From Pirellulales bacterium (GTDB lineage: Bacteria; Planctomycetota; Planctomycetia; Pirellulales; Thermoguttaceae), in the NCBI GenBank assembly GCA_016935315.1, contig JAFGRD010000078.1, positions 62,001 to 126,000 of the forward strand: a DNA stretch of 64,000 nt, read 5' to 3'. Below are positions 53,380 to 62,067 of the stretch, piece by piece. The notes beneath the pieces were generated by a model that was given only the letters and a program-made list of their open reading frames with translations, did no database searches and was not told the DNA's origin. Both the position numbers and the translations under genes were made by a program. The first letter of the stretch is position 1, and every line of letters starts with the position of its first letter.

Positions 53380-54060
53380 CTATTCCTCCTCTTGCTGCGA
53401 TTGTCGGAAGGCCTCGTGCGTGTGCCTGCCCGGCTTGGTCGTCAGGCTGTAGTCCCTTGGCGGCTGGATTTTTTTCAGGTATTCCAGCCGCCCGAGCTTC
53501 TCCATGCGGCGGTAGATCAGCGTCCAGGCACAGTCCTTCTCGCCGTCCACCTCGCACTTGCCGGCGTTGGTGCCGCCGCAAGGGCCGTTGCTCAAGTTCT
53601 TCGCGCAGATCGTCATCGGGCAGATGCCGCCGGTCTGGTCGAGCATGCAATCGGCGCAGGCGATGCACCGCTGCGACCAGACGCCGGGGCCCTCGGTCAC
53701 GCCGATAAACAGCGTGTTCAGCGCCGGCAACACGATCCGCCCCTCGTAGCGCTCGGCCAGAAACTGCACCCCCGCCCCGCAGGCCGTCGAAATCACGGCG
53801 TCGTACTCATCGAGGTACTTGGCCAACGGCTCCAGGTACTCCTTGTCGCACTGCCGGGTCACCGTGATTTCGTCGACCGTTCGCGGTTTGCCTTGCAGCT
53901 TAGCCTTGATGCGCAATTGGGCGGCCAGCTCCTCGACTTCCTTTTCCCCGCCCGCCATCGACACGGCCACGCACGTGCCGCAACCGACGATGAGGATCTT
54001 CTCGAAGCCCTCGATCATGGCCTCGATCTGCTGAAGCGGTTTTCGTTCGGCGACAATCAT
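53380..54060 (-). CDS. metV: MetV, zinc/iron-sulfur partner of MetF
   Basis: 226 residues of the MTHFR C-terminal-domain family. It has VGCGTC near the N-terminus, then STACGAGVQFLAERY, a C-terminal cluster CIACADCMLDQTGGICPMTICAKN and NGPCGGTNAGKCEV. MetV is needed to link MetF to its electron donor in acetogens. It lies 4 bases before metF and 108 bases after mvhD. Confidence 0.93.
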   Translation of the reverse strand: MIVAERKPLQQIEAMIEGFEKILIVGCGTCVAVSMAGGEKEVEELAAQLRIKAKLQGKPRTVDEITVTRQCDKEYLEPLAKYLDEYDAVISTACGAGVQFLAERYEGRIVLPALNTLFIGVTEGPGVWSQRCIACADCMLDQTGGICPMTICAKNLSNGPCGGTNAGKCEVDGEKDCAWTLIYRRMEKLGRLEYLKKIQPPRDYSLTTKPGRHTHEAFRQSQQEEE

Positions 54061-54168
54061 CGTTATGCTTTCCTTCCAGGCTCATTTTGCATGAGGGCCT
54101 CGCGCCAAGGCGCCAAGATGAAGACTTGGTTCCCGTTGTGCCTCTGCGTGCATCGCCTCCAACCGCGT
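54061..54168. other. metV-mvhD spacer with a CGCCAAGGCGCCAAG-like motif
   Basis: 108 bases. It holds CCTCGCGCCAAGGCGCCAAGA, followed by TGTGCCTCTGCGTGCATCG. This resembles the degenerate repeat-like strings (CGCAGAGGCGC types) scattered between genes of many environmental bacteria. No gene. Confidence 0.4.
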
Positions 54169-54738
54169 TCACATCGATACATCCGACACCCGTTCCGCAT
54201 GGCGGATCAGCTTCCCCAACTTGGCTTCCGGCAGCGGCGGATGCAGGTCGGGCGGCTTGATCAGCTTCCCGCCTGCGTCGCGCTGGATCGTTCGTCGCAG
54301 CGGATTCGGTCCCAACCGACGGGCCACCGCGGTCATCTCGTCGGCCCGCTGGGCAAACAACGGTCCGGCCGAAGCCGGAATATGGAAGAACTCCAATCGC
54401 TCCGGCTGGAGTCCGACTTCTTGCAGCAGGTGCTTCGCATGGGCGACCGTCTGCATCGCCCGCAGGTTGCCCTCCATGTAATGGCAATCGCCCAACGCAC
54501 AGCCGGCCACGTATACGGCGTCGGCCCCGTCCTCGAACGCCCGCAACAGCAGAATCGCGTCGATCTTGCCGGTGCAGAGGATCTGGATCACCCGAACGTT
54601 CGGCGCATACTCCAGACGCATCGACCCGGCCAGATCGGCGGCCGTGTAGGCGCAGTACGTGCAGCAGTACGCCACGATCTTGGGCTCGAACGGTTCGGCC
54701 GCATTTACCGGCAGGTTGCCTGGCTGCGTGTCGCTCAC
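54169..54738 (-). CDS. mvhD: MvhD-like [2Fe-2S] subunit
   Basis: 189 residues. The MvhD pattern is complete: IVAYCCTYCAYTAADLAG, VRVIQILCTGKID, AFEDGADAVYVAGCALGDCHYMEGN. MvhD carries electrons between a donor enzyme and HdrA. Here there is no MvhAG hydrogenase beside it, so it must serve the MetF/MetV-Hdr complex. The GTG start overlaps the hdrA stop by 4 bases. Confidence 0.95.
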   Translation of the reverse strand: MSDTQPGNLPVNAAEPFEPKIVAYCCTYCAYTAADLAGSMRLEYAPNVRVIQILCTGKIDAILLLRAFEDGADAVYVAGCALGDCHYMEGNLRAMQTVAHAKHLLQEVGLQPERLEFFHIPASAGPLFAQRADEMTAVARRLGPNPLRRTIQRDAGGKLIKPPDLHPPLPEAKLGKLIRHAERVSDVSM

Positions 54739-57700
54739 TCGTCTTCTCCCGTCTCGGCGGCCGCGGCGGCGGCCGCTTCGTACTGCGGGTCGCCGAACAG
54801 GACGTCGACCTTGGTGGTGATCTGGTGGTCGCGATAGTGCCGCGTGGTGATCGCCTTACGAGGGCAGGCCGACGCGCAGATGCCGCACCCCTGGCAACTG
54901 GCCGGCTCGATGTATGCCACGCCGTCTTCGGCGATCACCGGCACGTCGTAGGGACAGAGCCGCACGCAGGTCAGACACGCCGCGCAACTGGCCTGATCCA
55001 CCTCGGAAACCACGCCCGAGCGGTACATCACGGGCTTGGAGATCACGGTCGCGGCCCGGGCGGCGGCCCCCTTGGCCTGGCTGATCGACTCGGTCATCGA
55101 CTTCGGCGCATGGGCCAGTCCGGCCAGAAAGATCCCGTCGCTGCCGAAATCCAGCGGCCGCAGCTTCATGTGGGCCTCGAGGAAGAACCCGTCGGCGTTC
55201 AGCGGCACCTTCAACGCCTGGGAGACCGCCGCGGCCTGCGGATGGGGCCGGATGGCCGTGGAGAGCACCAGCAGGCTCGGGTGCAGCTCGATGTTCCGAT
55301 CAAGCACGTCGTCGTGGACCAGCACCCGCAAACCCCCATCGACCGCGACCTCCGGTTTCGTTTCGGGATCGAAGCGGACGAAGATGACGCCGGCCTCCCG
55401 GGCGCGCAGGTAGTGGAGCTCGTCGAAGCCGTAGGTCCGCACGTCGCGAAACAGGACATAAACGCGACAGCCGGGATGGACCTGTTTGACGGCCAGGGCG
55501 TGCTTCACGGCCGCCTGGCAGCAGACCCGCGAGCAATACAGGTGTCCCTGTTCGCGCGATCCGACGCACTGGATCATCACCACTTCCTCAAGCCCCTTGA
55601 CGAACTCGGGGTCCTGGAGCTTCGGCTCCAGTTCCAGTTGGGTAACGATCCGCTCGCTCTGGCCGTAGCCGTATTCGGTCGGCTGGTAGGGTGCGCCGCC
55701 GGTCGCCACGATCACGACCCCGCCGCCGACCTCAACGCCCCGATCGCCCTGCCGCAAGGTGGCCTTGAACTTGCCGACGTGGCCGGAAAAGTCGTCCAGC
55801 GTCGCGCCCGTATAAAGCCGGACCAGCGGATGCTCCTTGACGCGCTGGATCAGCTCGGCCAGGTGCTGTTGGGGATCGGGGCCGTCGAGCGTATGGAGGA
55901 TTTGCCGGGCGATGCCGCCGAGCTCGGGCTCTCGCTCAATCAGAGCGACCTCGAAATCCTGCTCGGCCAGGCTCAACGCCGCCGTCATGCCCGCCAGGCC
56001 GCCGCCGAGCACGATCGCCCGCTGGTCCACCTCCAGCAGCATGTCCTCGAGCGGCTGCAAGGTGGCTGCGCGGGCGACCGCCATCCGTACCAGGTCCTTG
56101 GCTTTGAAGGTCGCCTGTCGCGGATGGCTGAAGTGGACCCAGGAGCACTGGTCGCGGATATTGGCCATCTCGAACAAGTAGGGATTCAGGCCGGCCTCGC
56201 GCAACGTTTCCTGGAACAGCGACTCGTGGGTCCGGGGCGTGCAGCTTGCCACCACTACGCGGTTCAGCTCCTGTTCGAGGATCGCCTCGGCGATCTTCTT
56301 CTGGGTATCGGTCGAGCAGGTGTAGAGGTTCTCTTCGGCGTAGACCACGTTGGGCAGCGATCTCGCGTAGTCGACCACGTCTTCGACGCCGACCACCCGG
56401 GCGATATTGGTGCCGCAACGGCAGATGAACACGCCGATCCGCGGCTGCTGGGCCGCGACGTCGCGCTGCTGGGGATAGGTCTTCCGGCGGATCTTCGTCC
56501 CGCGGACTTCCTTGAGTTCTTCGCCGGCCAGCGCGGCCGCGCCGCTGGCGCTCATCACGGTCTCGGGGATGTCGATCGGCGCGGCGAACGTGCCGGCCAC
56601 GAAGACGCCTTGCTTGCTGGTGCGGCTGGGGGCCAGGGCGTCGGTTTGGCAGAAGCCGAACTCGTTGCGTTGGATGCCTAGGATCTCGGCCAGTTCGGCC
56701 GTGCCCGCCGAGGGCCGCAGCCCGACGCTGAGAACGACCAGGTCGTATTCCTCCTCGGTGACCTTGCCGCCCTCCGAGACGTAGGTAAGCACGAGGTTTT
56801 GGGTCCGCTGCCGCTGTTTGACGGTGGAGAGAATGCCGCGTTTGAACCGCACGCCGTAGTGCTTCTTCGCGCCCTCGTAGTAGGCCTCAAAACCCTTGCC
56901 GTACGCCCGGATGTCGTTGTAGAAGATGGTGGCCTGAAGCCCGGGCACGTGGTCGACGGCCATGATGGCTTCCTTGATGGCGTACATGCAGCAGACGCCG
57001 CTGCAATACTTGTTGCCCGACTGGGCGTCGCGCGAACCGACGCACTGGATCCAGGCCACGCGTTTCGGCTCGGTGCGATCGGAGGGCCGCAGCACGTGTC
57101 CCTGGTAGGGGCCGGAGGCGCTGAGGATCCGCTCGAATTCCAGGCTGGTGACCACGTTGGGATACTCGCCGTAGCCATATTCGGCGCGCCCGCGGGGATC
57201 GAACGGCTCGAAGCCGGGGGCCAGCAGGAGGGAGCCCACTTCGATCTCCACCTCTTCGGGCAGCATGTCGTGGAGAATCGCCCCCGCACTACAGGCGGTC
57301 ACGCATTGCTGGCACTCGCTGCAAATGCCGCACGCCAGGCACCGCTGCGCCTCCCGCACCGCCGCTTCTTCGTCGAGCGTCTGCTCGATCTCCACGTAGC
57401 CGGGCCGCCGATCGGCCGGCAGCCGTGGCGGCTCGGCCCGCGGTTGCAGCGGGAACGGCCGTTCGGGCATCGCGGCCGGCGGCGTTTCGTCCGCCTGGCG
57501 GCCGTCCGCCAGGTCCCGGCCGTGCAGGAAGCGGTCGATCGACTCGGCTGCCTGGTGGCCGTGGGCGACCGCCTCGACCACCGACGCCGGCCCGGTGGCC
57601 ATGTCGCCGCCGGCGAAGATCCAATCGACGTTGGTCCGCAGCGTGAGCTTGTCGGAGCGGACGAAACGCTTCGTCGGGTCCCAGAGCGGGTCGTCGTCGC

Positions 57701-59258
57701 TGAGGAACGAGAAATCCGAGCGCTGGCCGATGGCAAGGATCACGTGGTCGGCACTCGTCTCGGAGAAGACCGAATCGTCGAACTGCGGGGCGAAGCGGCC
57801 TTGCCCGTCGAATACCGACGTACACCGCTGCAATTGTACCCCGCCGGCCCGGCCGTTTCGCCCGACGATGGCCTTGGGGCCCCACGAGGGGTTGATCCGG
57901 ATGCCTTCCTCCTCGGCGTCCTGAATCTCCCACTGGTAGGCGGGCATCTCGTCGCGGGATTCCAGGCAGACGATCTCGACCTGGTCGGCGCCCTGGCGCC
58001 GGGCGGTCATCGCCACGTCGACGGCCACGTTGCCGCCGCCGATCACCACGGCCTTGCCGCTGAGCCTCGGGCCGTTGCCGAGCTTCACGTCGCGCAGAAA
58101 ATCGAGCCCCAACAGCACGCCTTCCAGCTCGGTGCCCTGCATTTCGGTTCCGTCGGTGCTGCGGGCCAAAGGCGCGGGGCGAGTGCAACCGATGCCGAGG
58201 AAGACCGCCCGGTATCCCTCCTGCTTGAGCCCCTCGAGCGTGAAGTCGCGCCCCAGTTGCACGCCCGTCCTGACCTCGAAACCCGAGGCCACCACGTCGT
58301 CGATATCGCGCTGCAACACGTCTTCGGGCAGCCGATAGGCGGGCACGCCCAACAGCATGGCCCCGCCGAGCTTCGCGTGGCTCTCGAAAAGGGTCACGGG
58401 ATAGCCGCGCAGGGCCAGATCGCGGGCGGCGGTCAGGCCGGCCGGCCCCCCGCCGACGACGGCCACCGGCGGCTTGCTCGGATCGATCTCTCCCTTCGGC
58501 GGCGACGCCACCTCCCGACCCTCGGCTCGTTGCTGCGCCACCCAGTCGGCGGCGAACCGCTTCAGATGGTTCACGGCCACCGCGCCGTCGAGTTCCCGCC
58601 GGTTGCACTCGCCCTCGCACGGATGGTGGCAGATCCGCCCGCAGGCGGCCGGAAACGGGTTCCGCTCGCGGATCAGCGCATAGGCTTCCTCGAAGCGGCC
58701 ATCGCCGATCAGCGCCACGTAGCCTTGGCAGTTCACGTGTGCCGGGCAGGCCTTCACGCAGGGCGGGCGTTCCAGCTTGCTGATCGCCATCGCTGCGGGG
58801 ATGGCTTGGGGGTACCGCTTGAAGATCGCCTTGCGATCCATGGTGCCCTCGTCGAACTCGCTGGGTACGCTGATCGGGCACTTATCGAGGCAATCGCCGC
58901 AGGCGTTGCACTTGTCGAGATCGACGAATCGGGGCCGCTTGCGGACTTTCACGCGGAACCGGCCCGCCTCGCCCTCCAAGCCGACCACGTCGGCATTGGT
59001 CAACAGATCCACGTTCAGATGCTTGTCCACCTCGATCAGCTTCGGCGAGATGATGCACATCGAACAGTCGTTGGTGGGAAACGTCTTGTCCAACTGGGCC
59101 ATGCGGCCGCCGATGGCGGTGGTCTGTTCGACCAGGGTGACGTGGAACCCGGCGTTGGCCAGATCCAGCGAGGCCTGCATTCCCCCAACGCCCGCCCCGA
59201 CGACCATCACCGAGCCGACCTTGCCGCTGCCGTCGTGCTGCCCGCTTTGCTCACGCAT
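54735..59258 (-). CDS. hdrA: HdrA with inserted GltD-like module and second HdrA half
   Basis: 1507 residues. Layout: HdrA-type FAD start (VGAGVGG, residues 20-26; NDCSMC, 63-68); ferredoxin motif CNACGDCLDKCP (117-128); GltD-type cysteine domain (about 165-220); GltD FAD/NAD(P) core (about 262-580; VVGGGPAG, VIGGGNVAVDVA); CLACGICSECQQC (640-652); HdrA body (about 665-925); a second HdrA unit (about 940-1400) with VLGGGLAGM; C-terminal ferredoxins CAACLTCVRLCP (1425-1436) and CQGCGICASACP (1455-1466). With two HdrA bodies plus a GltD flavin module it is a candidate bifurcating hub between NAD(P)H, ferredoxin and MetF. The stop overlaps mvhD, and the start overlaps the hdrB stop by 8 bases. 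Confidence 0.93.
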   Translation of the reverse strand: MREQSGQHDGSGKVGSVMVVGAGVGGMQASLDLANAGFHVTLVEQTTAIGGRMAQLDKTFPTNDCSMCIISPKLIEVDKHLNVDLLTNADVVGLEGEAGRFRVKVRKRPRFVDLDKCNACGDCLDKCPISVPSEFDEGTMDRKAIFKRYPQAIPAAMAISKLERPPCVKACPAHVNCQGYVALIGDGRFEEAYALIRERNPFPAACGRICHHPCEGECNRRELDGAVAVNHLKRFAADWVAQQRAEGREVASPPKGEIDPSKPPVAVVGGGPAGLTAARDLALRGYPVTLFESHAKLGGAMLLGVPAYRLPEDVLQRDIDDVVASGFEVRTGVQLGRDFTLEGLKQEGYRAVFLGIGCTRPAPLARSTDGTEMQGTELEGVLLGLDFLRDVKLGNGPRLSGKAVVIGGGNVAVDVAMTARRQGADQVEIVCLESRDEMPAYQWEIQDAEEEGIRINPSWGPKAIVGRNGRAGGVQLQRCTSVFDGQGRFAPQFDDSVFSETSADHVILAIGQRSDFSFLSDDDPLWDPTKRFVRSDKLTLRTNVDWIFAGGDMATGPASVVEAVAHGHQAAESIDRFLHGRDLADGRQADETPPAAMPERPFPLQPRAEPPRLPADRRPGYVEIEQTLDEEAAVREAQRCLACGICSECQQCVTACSAGAILHDMLPEEVEIEVGSLLLAPGFEPFDPRGRAEYGYGEYPNVVTSLEFERILSASGPYQGHVLRPSDRTEPKRVAWIQCVGSRDAQSGNKYCSGVCCMYAIKEAIMAVDHVPGLQATIFYNDIRAYGKGFEAYYEGAKKHYGVRFKRGILSTVKQRQRTQNLVLTYVSEGGKVTEEEYDLVVLSVGLRPSAGTAELAEILGIQRNEFGFCQTDALAPSRTSKQGVFVAGTFAAPIDIPETVMSASGAAALAGEELKEVRGTKIRRKTYPQQRDVAAQQPRIGVFICRCGTNIARVVGVEDVVDYARSLPNVVYAEENLYTCSTDTQKKIAEAILEQELNRVVVASCTPRTHESLFQETLREAGLNPYLFEMANIRDQCSWVHFSHPRQATFKAKDLVRMAVARAATLQPLEDMLLEVDQRAIVLGGGLAGMTAALSLAEQDFEVALIEREPELGGIARQILHTLDGPDPQQHLAELIQRVKEHPLVRLYTGATLDDFSGHVGKFKATLRQGDRGVEVGGGVVIVATGGAPYQPTEYGYGQSERIVTQLELEPKLQDPEFVKGLEEVVMIQCVGSREQGHLYCSRVCCQAAVKHALAVKQVHPGCRVYVLFRDVRTYGFDELHYLRAREAGVIFVRFDPETKPEVAVDGGLRVLVHDDVLDRNIELHPSLLVLSTAIRPHPQAAAVSQALKVPLNADGFFLEAHMKLRPLDFGSDGIFLAGLAHAPKSMTESISQAKGAAARAATVISKPVMYRSGVVSEVDQASCAACLTCVRLCPYDVPVIAEDGVAYIEPASCQGCGICASACPRKAITTRHYRDHQITTKVDVLFGDPQYEAAAAAAAETGEDE

Positions 59259-60117
59259 GGTCGTTTCCCCATAGGCCCTTGCTCTGCAACAACGCCGTAG
59301 GACTGACGAAGTGTCTCTTCCACCACCGGTCCACGCGGCCGTGGCCGAAGGCCAACGCCATCAACTCGGTGATGTAGAAGACCGGCAGGTTGTATTGCTT
59401 GCCCTGTTCGGCCTTGATGTCGGCCTGCTGGGTGTCGAGGTTCGACTGGCACATGGGGCAGTCGGTTACCAGACACTCGGCGCCGGCCTCCTCGGCCGCC
59501 TCGAACAGCTTGCCGCTGAGTCGGCGGACCACGTCGGGCCGGGTCAGCGGCAGGCTGGCCCCGCAGCAGTCGGTCTTGTAAGACCACGGCCGCACCTCCA
59601 TGCCCACCGCACGCATCAAGCGATCCATCGACGTCGGGTTTTCCGGCGCCTGGCTGTCGGTCACCTTGGCCGGCCGTTGCGACAGGCAGCCGTAATAGGC
59701 CACACCAGCCAATCCCCGCAGCGGCCGGACGACCTTCCGCCGGATGGCGTCGAGGTGCTCCGGCCGGTCGAAGAACTCGTTGACGTGGTAGATGGCCGTC
59801 TTGCCCCGGTAGGGCTGCCCGACCCAGCGGGCGGCATCCTTGCGGAGTTCCTTGTCGGCGTGCTTCAGCCGCTGAAAGCAGGCGGCGCAGGGAATCAGCA
59901 ACTCCCGCCCTTCGCGATCGGCAATCGTCAGGTTGCGTGCCGAAAGCCGGACGGCCAGCTCGTCGTCGAGGAAATGGGCCGAGGAGGCCCCGCAGCAGTT
60001 CCAGTCGGCCAGCTCCCGCAAGGTGATGTCGAGAGTCTCGCACACCGCCTGGAGGCTCTCGTCGTATTCAGCGGCCATGCCGTGCAGCGAGCAGCCGGGG
60101 AAATAAGAGACTTCCAC
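59251..60117 (-). CDS. hdrB: Heterodisulfide-reductase-like subunit B
   Basis: 288 residues from a GTG at 60117 after AAGGAGA. It carries two CCG motifs, the ligands of the noncubane [4Fe-4S] clusters: C9 with C41-C42 and C77-x2-C80, then a second set with CC near 183 and CPMC near 220. In methanogens HdrB splits heterodisulfide. In acetogens the homologue in the MetF complex has no established disulfide substrate. It lies 3 bases after hdrC. Confidence 0.95.
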   Translation of the reverse strand: MEVSYFPGCSLHGMAAEYDESLQAVCETLDITLRELADWNCCGASSAHFLDDELAVRLSARNLTIADREGRELLIPCAACFQRLKHADKELRKDAARWVGQPYRGKTAIYHVNEFFDRPEHLDAIRRKVVRPLRGLAGVAYYGCLSQRPAKVTDSQAPENPTSMDRLMRAVGMEVRPWSYKTDCCGASLPLTRPDVVRRLSGKLFEAAEEAGAECLVTDCPMCQSNLDTQQADIKAEQGKQYNLPVFYITELMALAFGHGRVDRWWKRHFVSPTALLQSKGLWGNDHA

Positions 60118-60120
60118 GGG

Positions 60121-60687
60121 CTATTCTCCTTGGTCCCTCTCGAACATTTCACGGACTTCGCGTTTGGCACGGATGCCGCCGGGCAGGAACTTCAGCTTGC
60201 CCTTCTTGACCATCTCGATGCCGATTTTGGCGCCTCCGAACAGATCGAGCGTTGCCAGCTTGTAGTGGCCGACCATGCCCAACTCGAACATCCGGCCGTA
60301 CCGGCGGATGGAATCCAGCACGGCCTCGTGGAACCGCACGATCTTCTGCTCGGCCGCGACGCCCGCCTCGCGGCTCATCTGGCGCAGCGCGTCCATCACG
60401 TGGGCGATATCGATGTCGTTGGGACACCGGGCCGTGCACGTCTGGCAGGAGGCGCAAAGCCAGATCGTCGTCGACCGCAGCAACTCGTCCCTCATCCCCA
60501 TCTGGATCATCCGCATCACCTGGTTCGGCATCACGTCCATGGCGAACACCAGCGGGCAGCCGTTGGTGCATTTTCGGCACTGGTAGCAGCGAGACACCGT
60601 CTCGCCGCTGCGCTGTTGCACTTCAGCCAGGAAGGTGGCTTCGGGGCTAATCGGAGCCTTTTCGGAGATGGTGGATTCGTCAGGCAT
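60121..60687 (-). CDS. hdrC: Heterodisulfide-reductase-like subunit C
   Basis: 188 residues from the ATG at 60687 after AGAGGG. Two [4Fe-4S] motifs, CYQCRKCTNGCP and CASCQTCTARCP, lie in the helical HdrC fold. It relays electrons from HdrA to HdrB. The upstream in-frame ATG at 60756 adds a lead without similarity. It is the first hdr gene, 169 bases after folD. Confidence 0.95.
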   Translation of the reverse strand: MPDESTISEKAPISPEATFLAEVQQRSGETVSRCYQCRKCTNGCPLVFAMDVMPNQVMRMIQMGMRDELLRSTTIWLCASCQTCTARCPNDIDIAHVMDALRQMSREAGVAAEQKIVRFHEAVLDSIRRYGRMFELGMVGHYKLATLDLFGGAKIGIEMVKKGKLKFLPGGIRAKREVREMFERDQGE

Positions 60688-60856
60688 GGCAGCACCCTCT
60701 GGTTGTGGCTGCTCTGGCCACCGTGCACAAGTCCGGGGTCCAAGGTTCGTGGGCAAATCGCCGAACGCCGGGCGCCTTTTGGAGAATTCTACTCACGTCG
60801 GACTCCCCGGACCACAACACTTGTCCCCGTCACGAATCGCCGCACGGCGCGCCGAT

Positions 60857-61735
60857 TCACAGCCCTCGCTTGGCGGCTCGAACCGTATTCTTTAGCAACA
60901 TGGTGATCGTCATCGGCCCTACGCCGCCGGGCACGGGCGTAATCTTGCCCGCCACTTCCTTGACCGCCTCGAAATCGACGTCGCCCACCAGCTTCGCCTT
61001 GCCCGACGCGGTGAAACCGATCCGGTTCACGCCCACGTCGATCACCGTCGCCCCCGGCTTGACCATCTCGGCGGTTACCGCGTTGCGCTTGCCGGCGGCG
61101 ACAATCAGGATATCGCCCCGCCTGGTATGGACCGGCATGTCGCGCGTGCGGGTGTGACAGACGGTCACCGTGGCGTTGGCGCCGGCCTTCTTCTGCAGCA
61201 TCATGATCGCGATCGGCTTACCGACAATGTTGCTGCGGCCGACGACCACCACTTCCGCCCCTTCGGTGGGTGTGCCGCTGCGAACGATCAACTCCTGGAT
61301 CCCGGCCGGCGTGCACGGCGGAAACAGCTCTTCGCCGATCACCAGCCGCCCGACGTTCACCGGGTGGAAGCCGTCGACGTCCTTGTCGGGATCGATCGCA
61401 TAGAGCACCTTATTCTCGTCGATGTGCTTCGGCAAGGGGAGCTGCACCAGGATGCCGTGGACCTCGTCGTTGCGGTTGAGCTCGTCGACCAGCTTCAGCA
61501 GATCCTCCTCGCCGGTTTCGGCCGGCAACTCGTGGTGAAACGAGTTCATGCCGAGCTTCTCGCAGGCTCTGCCCTTGGCGGTCACGTAGGAGACCGAGGC
61601 CGGGTCCTCGCCGACCAGCACGGTACACAGTCCGGGCACGATCCCGTGCTTCCGTTTCAACTCTGCCACCTCTTCGCCCAATTCGTCGCGGATGGTCTGG
61701 GCGACGTCTTTTCCGCTGATAATCTCTGCTGTCAT
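60857..61735 (-). CDS. folD: Bifunctional methylene-THF dehydrogenase/methenyl-THF cyclohydrolase
   Basis: 292 residues from the ATG at 61735. FolD hallmarks: VSYVTAKGRACEKLGM with the catalytic Lys, GILVQLPLPKHID, DVDGFHPVNVG, VVVGRSNIVGKP and PVPGGVGPMTI. It converts formyl-THF-derived methenyl-THF to methylene-THF with NAD(P)H and covers both cyclohydrolase and dehydrogenase steps, so no fchA is needed. It follows fhs after a 332-bp spacer. The ribosome site is weak. Confidence 0.97.
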   Translation of the reverse strand: MTAEIISGKDVAQTIRDELGEEVAELKRKHGIVPGLCTVLVGEDPASVSYVTAKGRACEKLGMNSFHHELPAETGEEDLLKLVDELNRNDEVHGILVQLPLPKHIDENKVLYAIDPDKDVDGFHPVNVGRLVIGEELFPPCTPAGIQELIVRSGTPTEGAEVVVVGRSNIVGKPIAIMMLQKKAGANATVTVCHTRTRDMPVHTRRGDILIVAAGKRNAVTAEMVKPGATVIDVGVNRIGFTASGKAKLVGDVDFEAVKEVAGKITPVPGGVGPMTITMLLKNTVRAAKRGL

Positions 61736-62067
61736 AGTGTTTACCCCGTGTCGTATGCCAAGCCACATGCCCCTGAGTGGGAAAAAGGCCGCGAAGCTCA
61801 ACGGCGTATTCAGTCCGCCTGGCACCTGATGACAGGCACCTGATGGCAATTGGCGCCGGCAGTCGGGTAGCTGGGGCCAAGCGAAACGGTGCTCCCGTGT
61901 TTCAGAGCTGGGGTTGCCCTGTGCTCTCGACGACCAGCCGCCCACCAACCCAATTGGCATGAGGAACCAAATGGCCTTGCGCGATTCTGGGAAGAACCCG
62001 GCCTCCTGGAGCCGGCTCCCGAAGGGGGGCGGCGGAGTCGATCGTTCTCGGAATCGTGCAAGTCTGT
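61736..62067. other. fhs-folD spacer
   Basis: 332 bases without a gene. It contains a 14-bp direct duplication (61821-61848). I checked the minus strand for known folate-type riboswitches by eye and recognised none. The length suggests a separate promoter or leader for folD-hdrCBA. Confidence 0.45.
61821..61848. repeat. 14-bp x 2 direct repeat
   Basis: GGCACCTGATGACA followed directly by GGCACCTGATGGCA, one mismatch, about 90 bases upstream of folD. Confidence 0.8.

Noticed and set aside
56799-59300. An 833-codon plus-strand open frame opposite hdrA
   Set aside because: Shadow frame of a GC-rich coding region; residue composition is not protein-like.
61736-62067. Possible folate riboswitch before folD
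   Set aside because: No match by eye to known THF-sensing motifs; only a 14-bp duplication is present.
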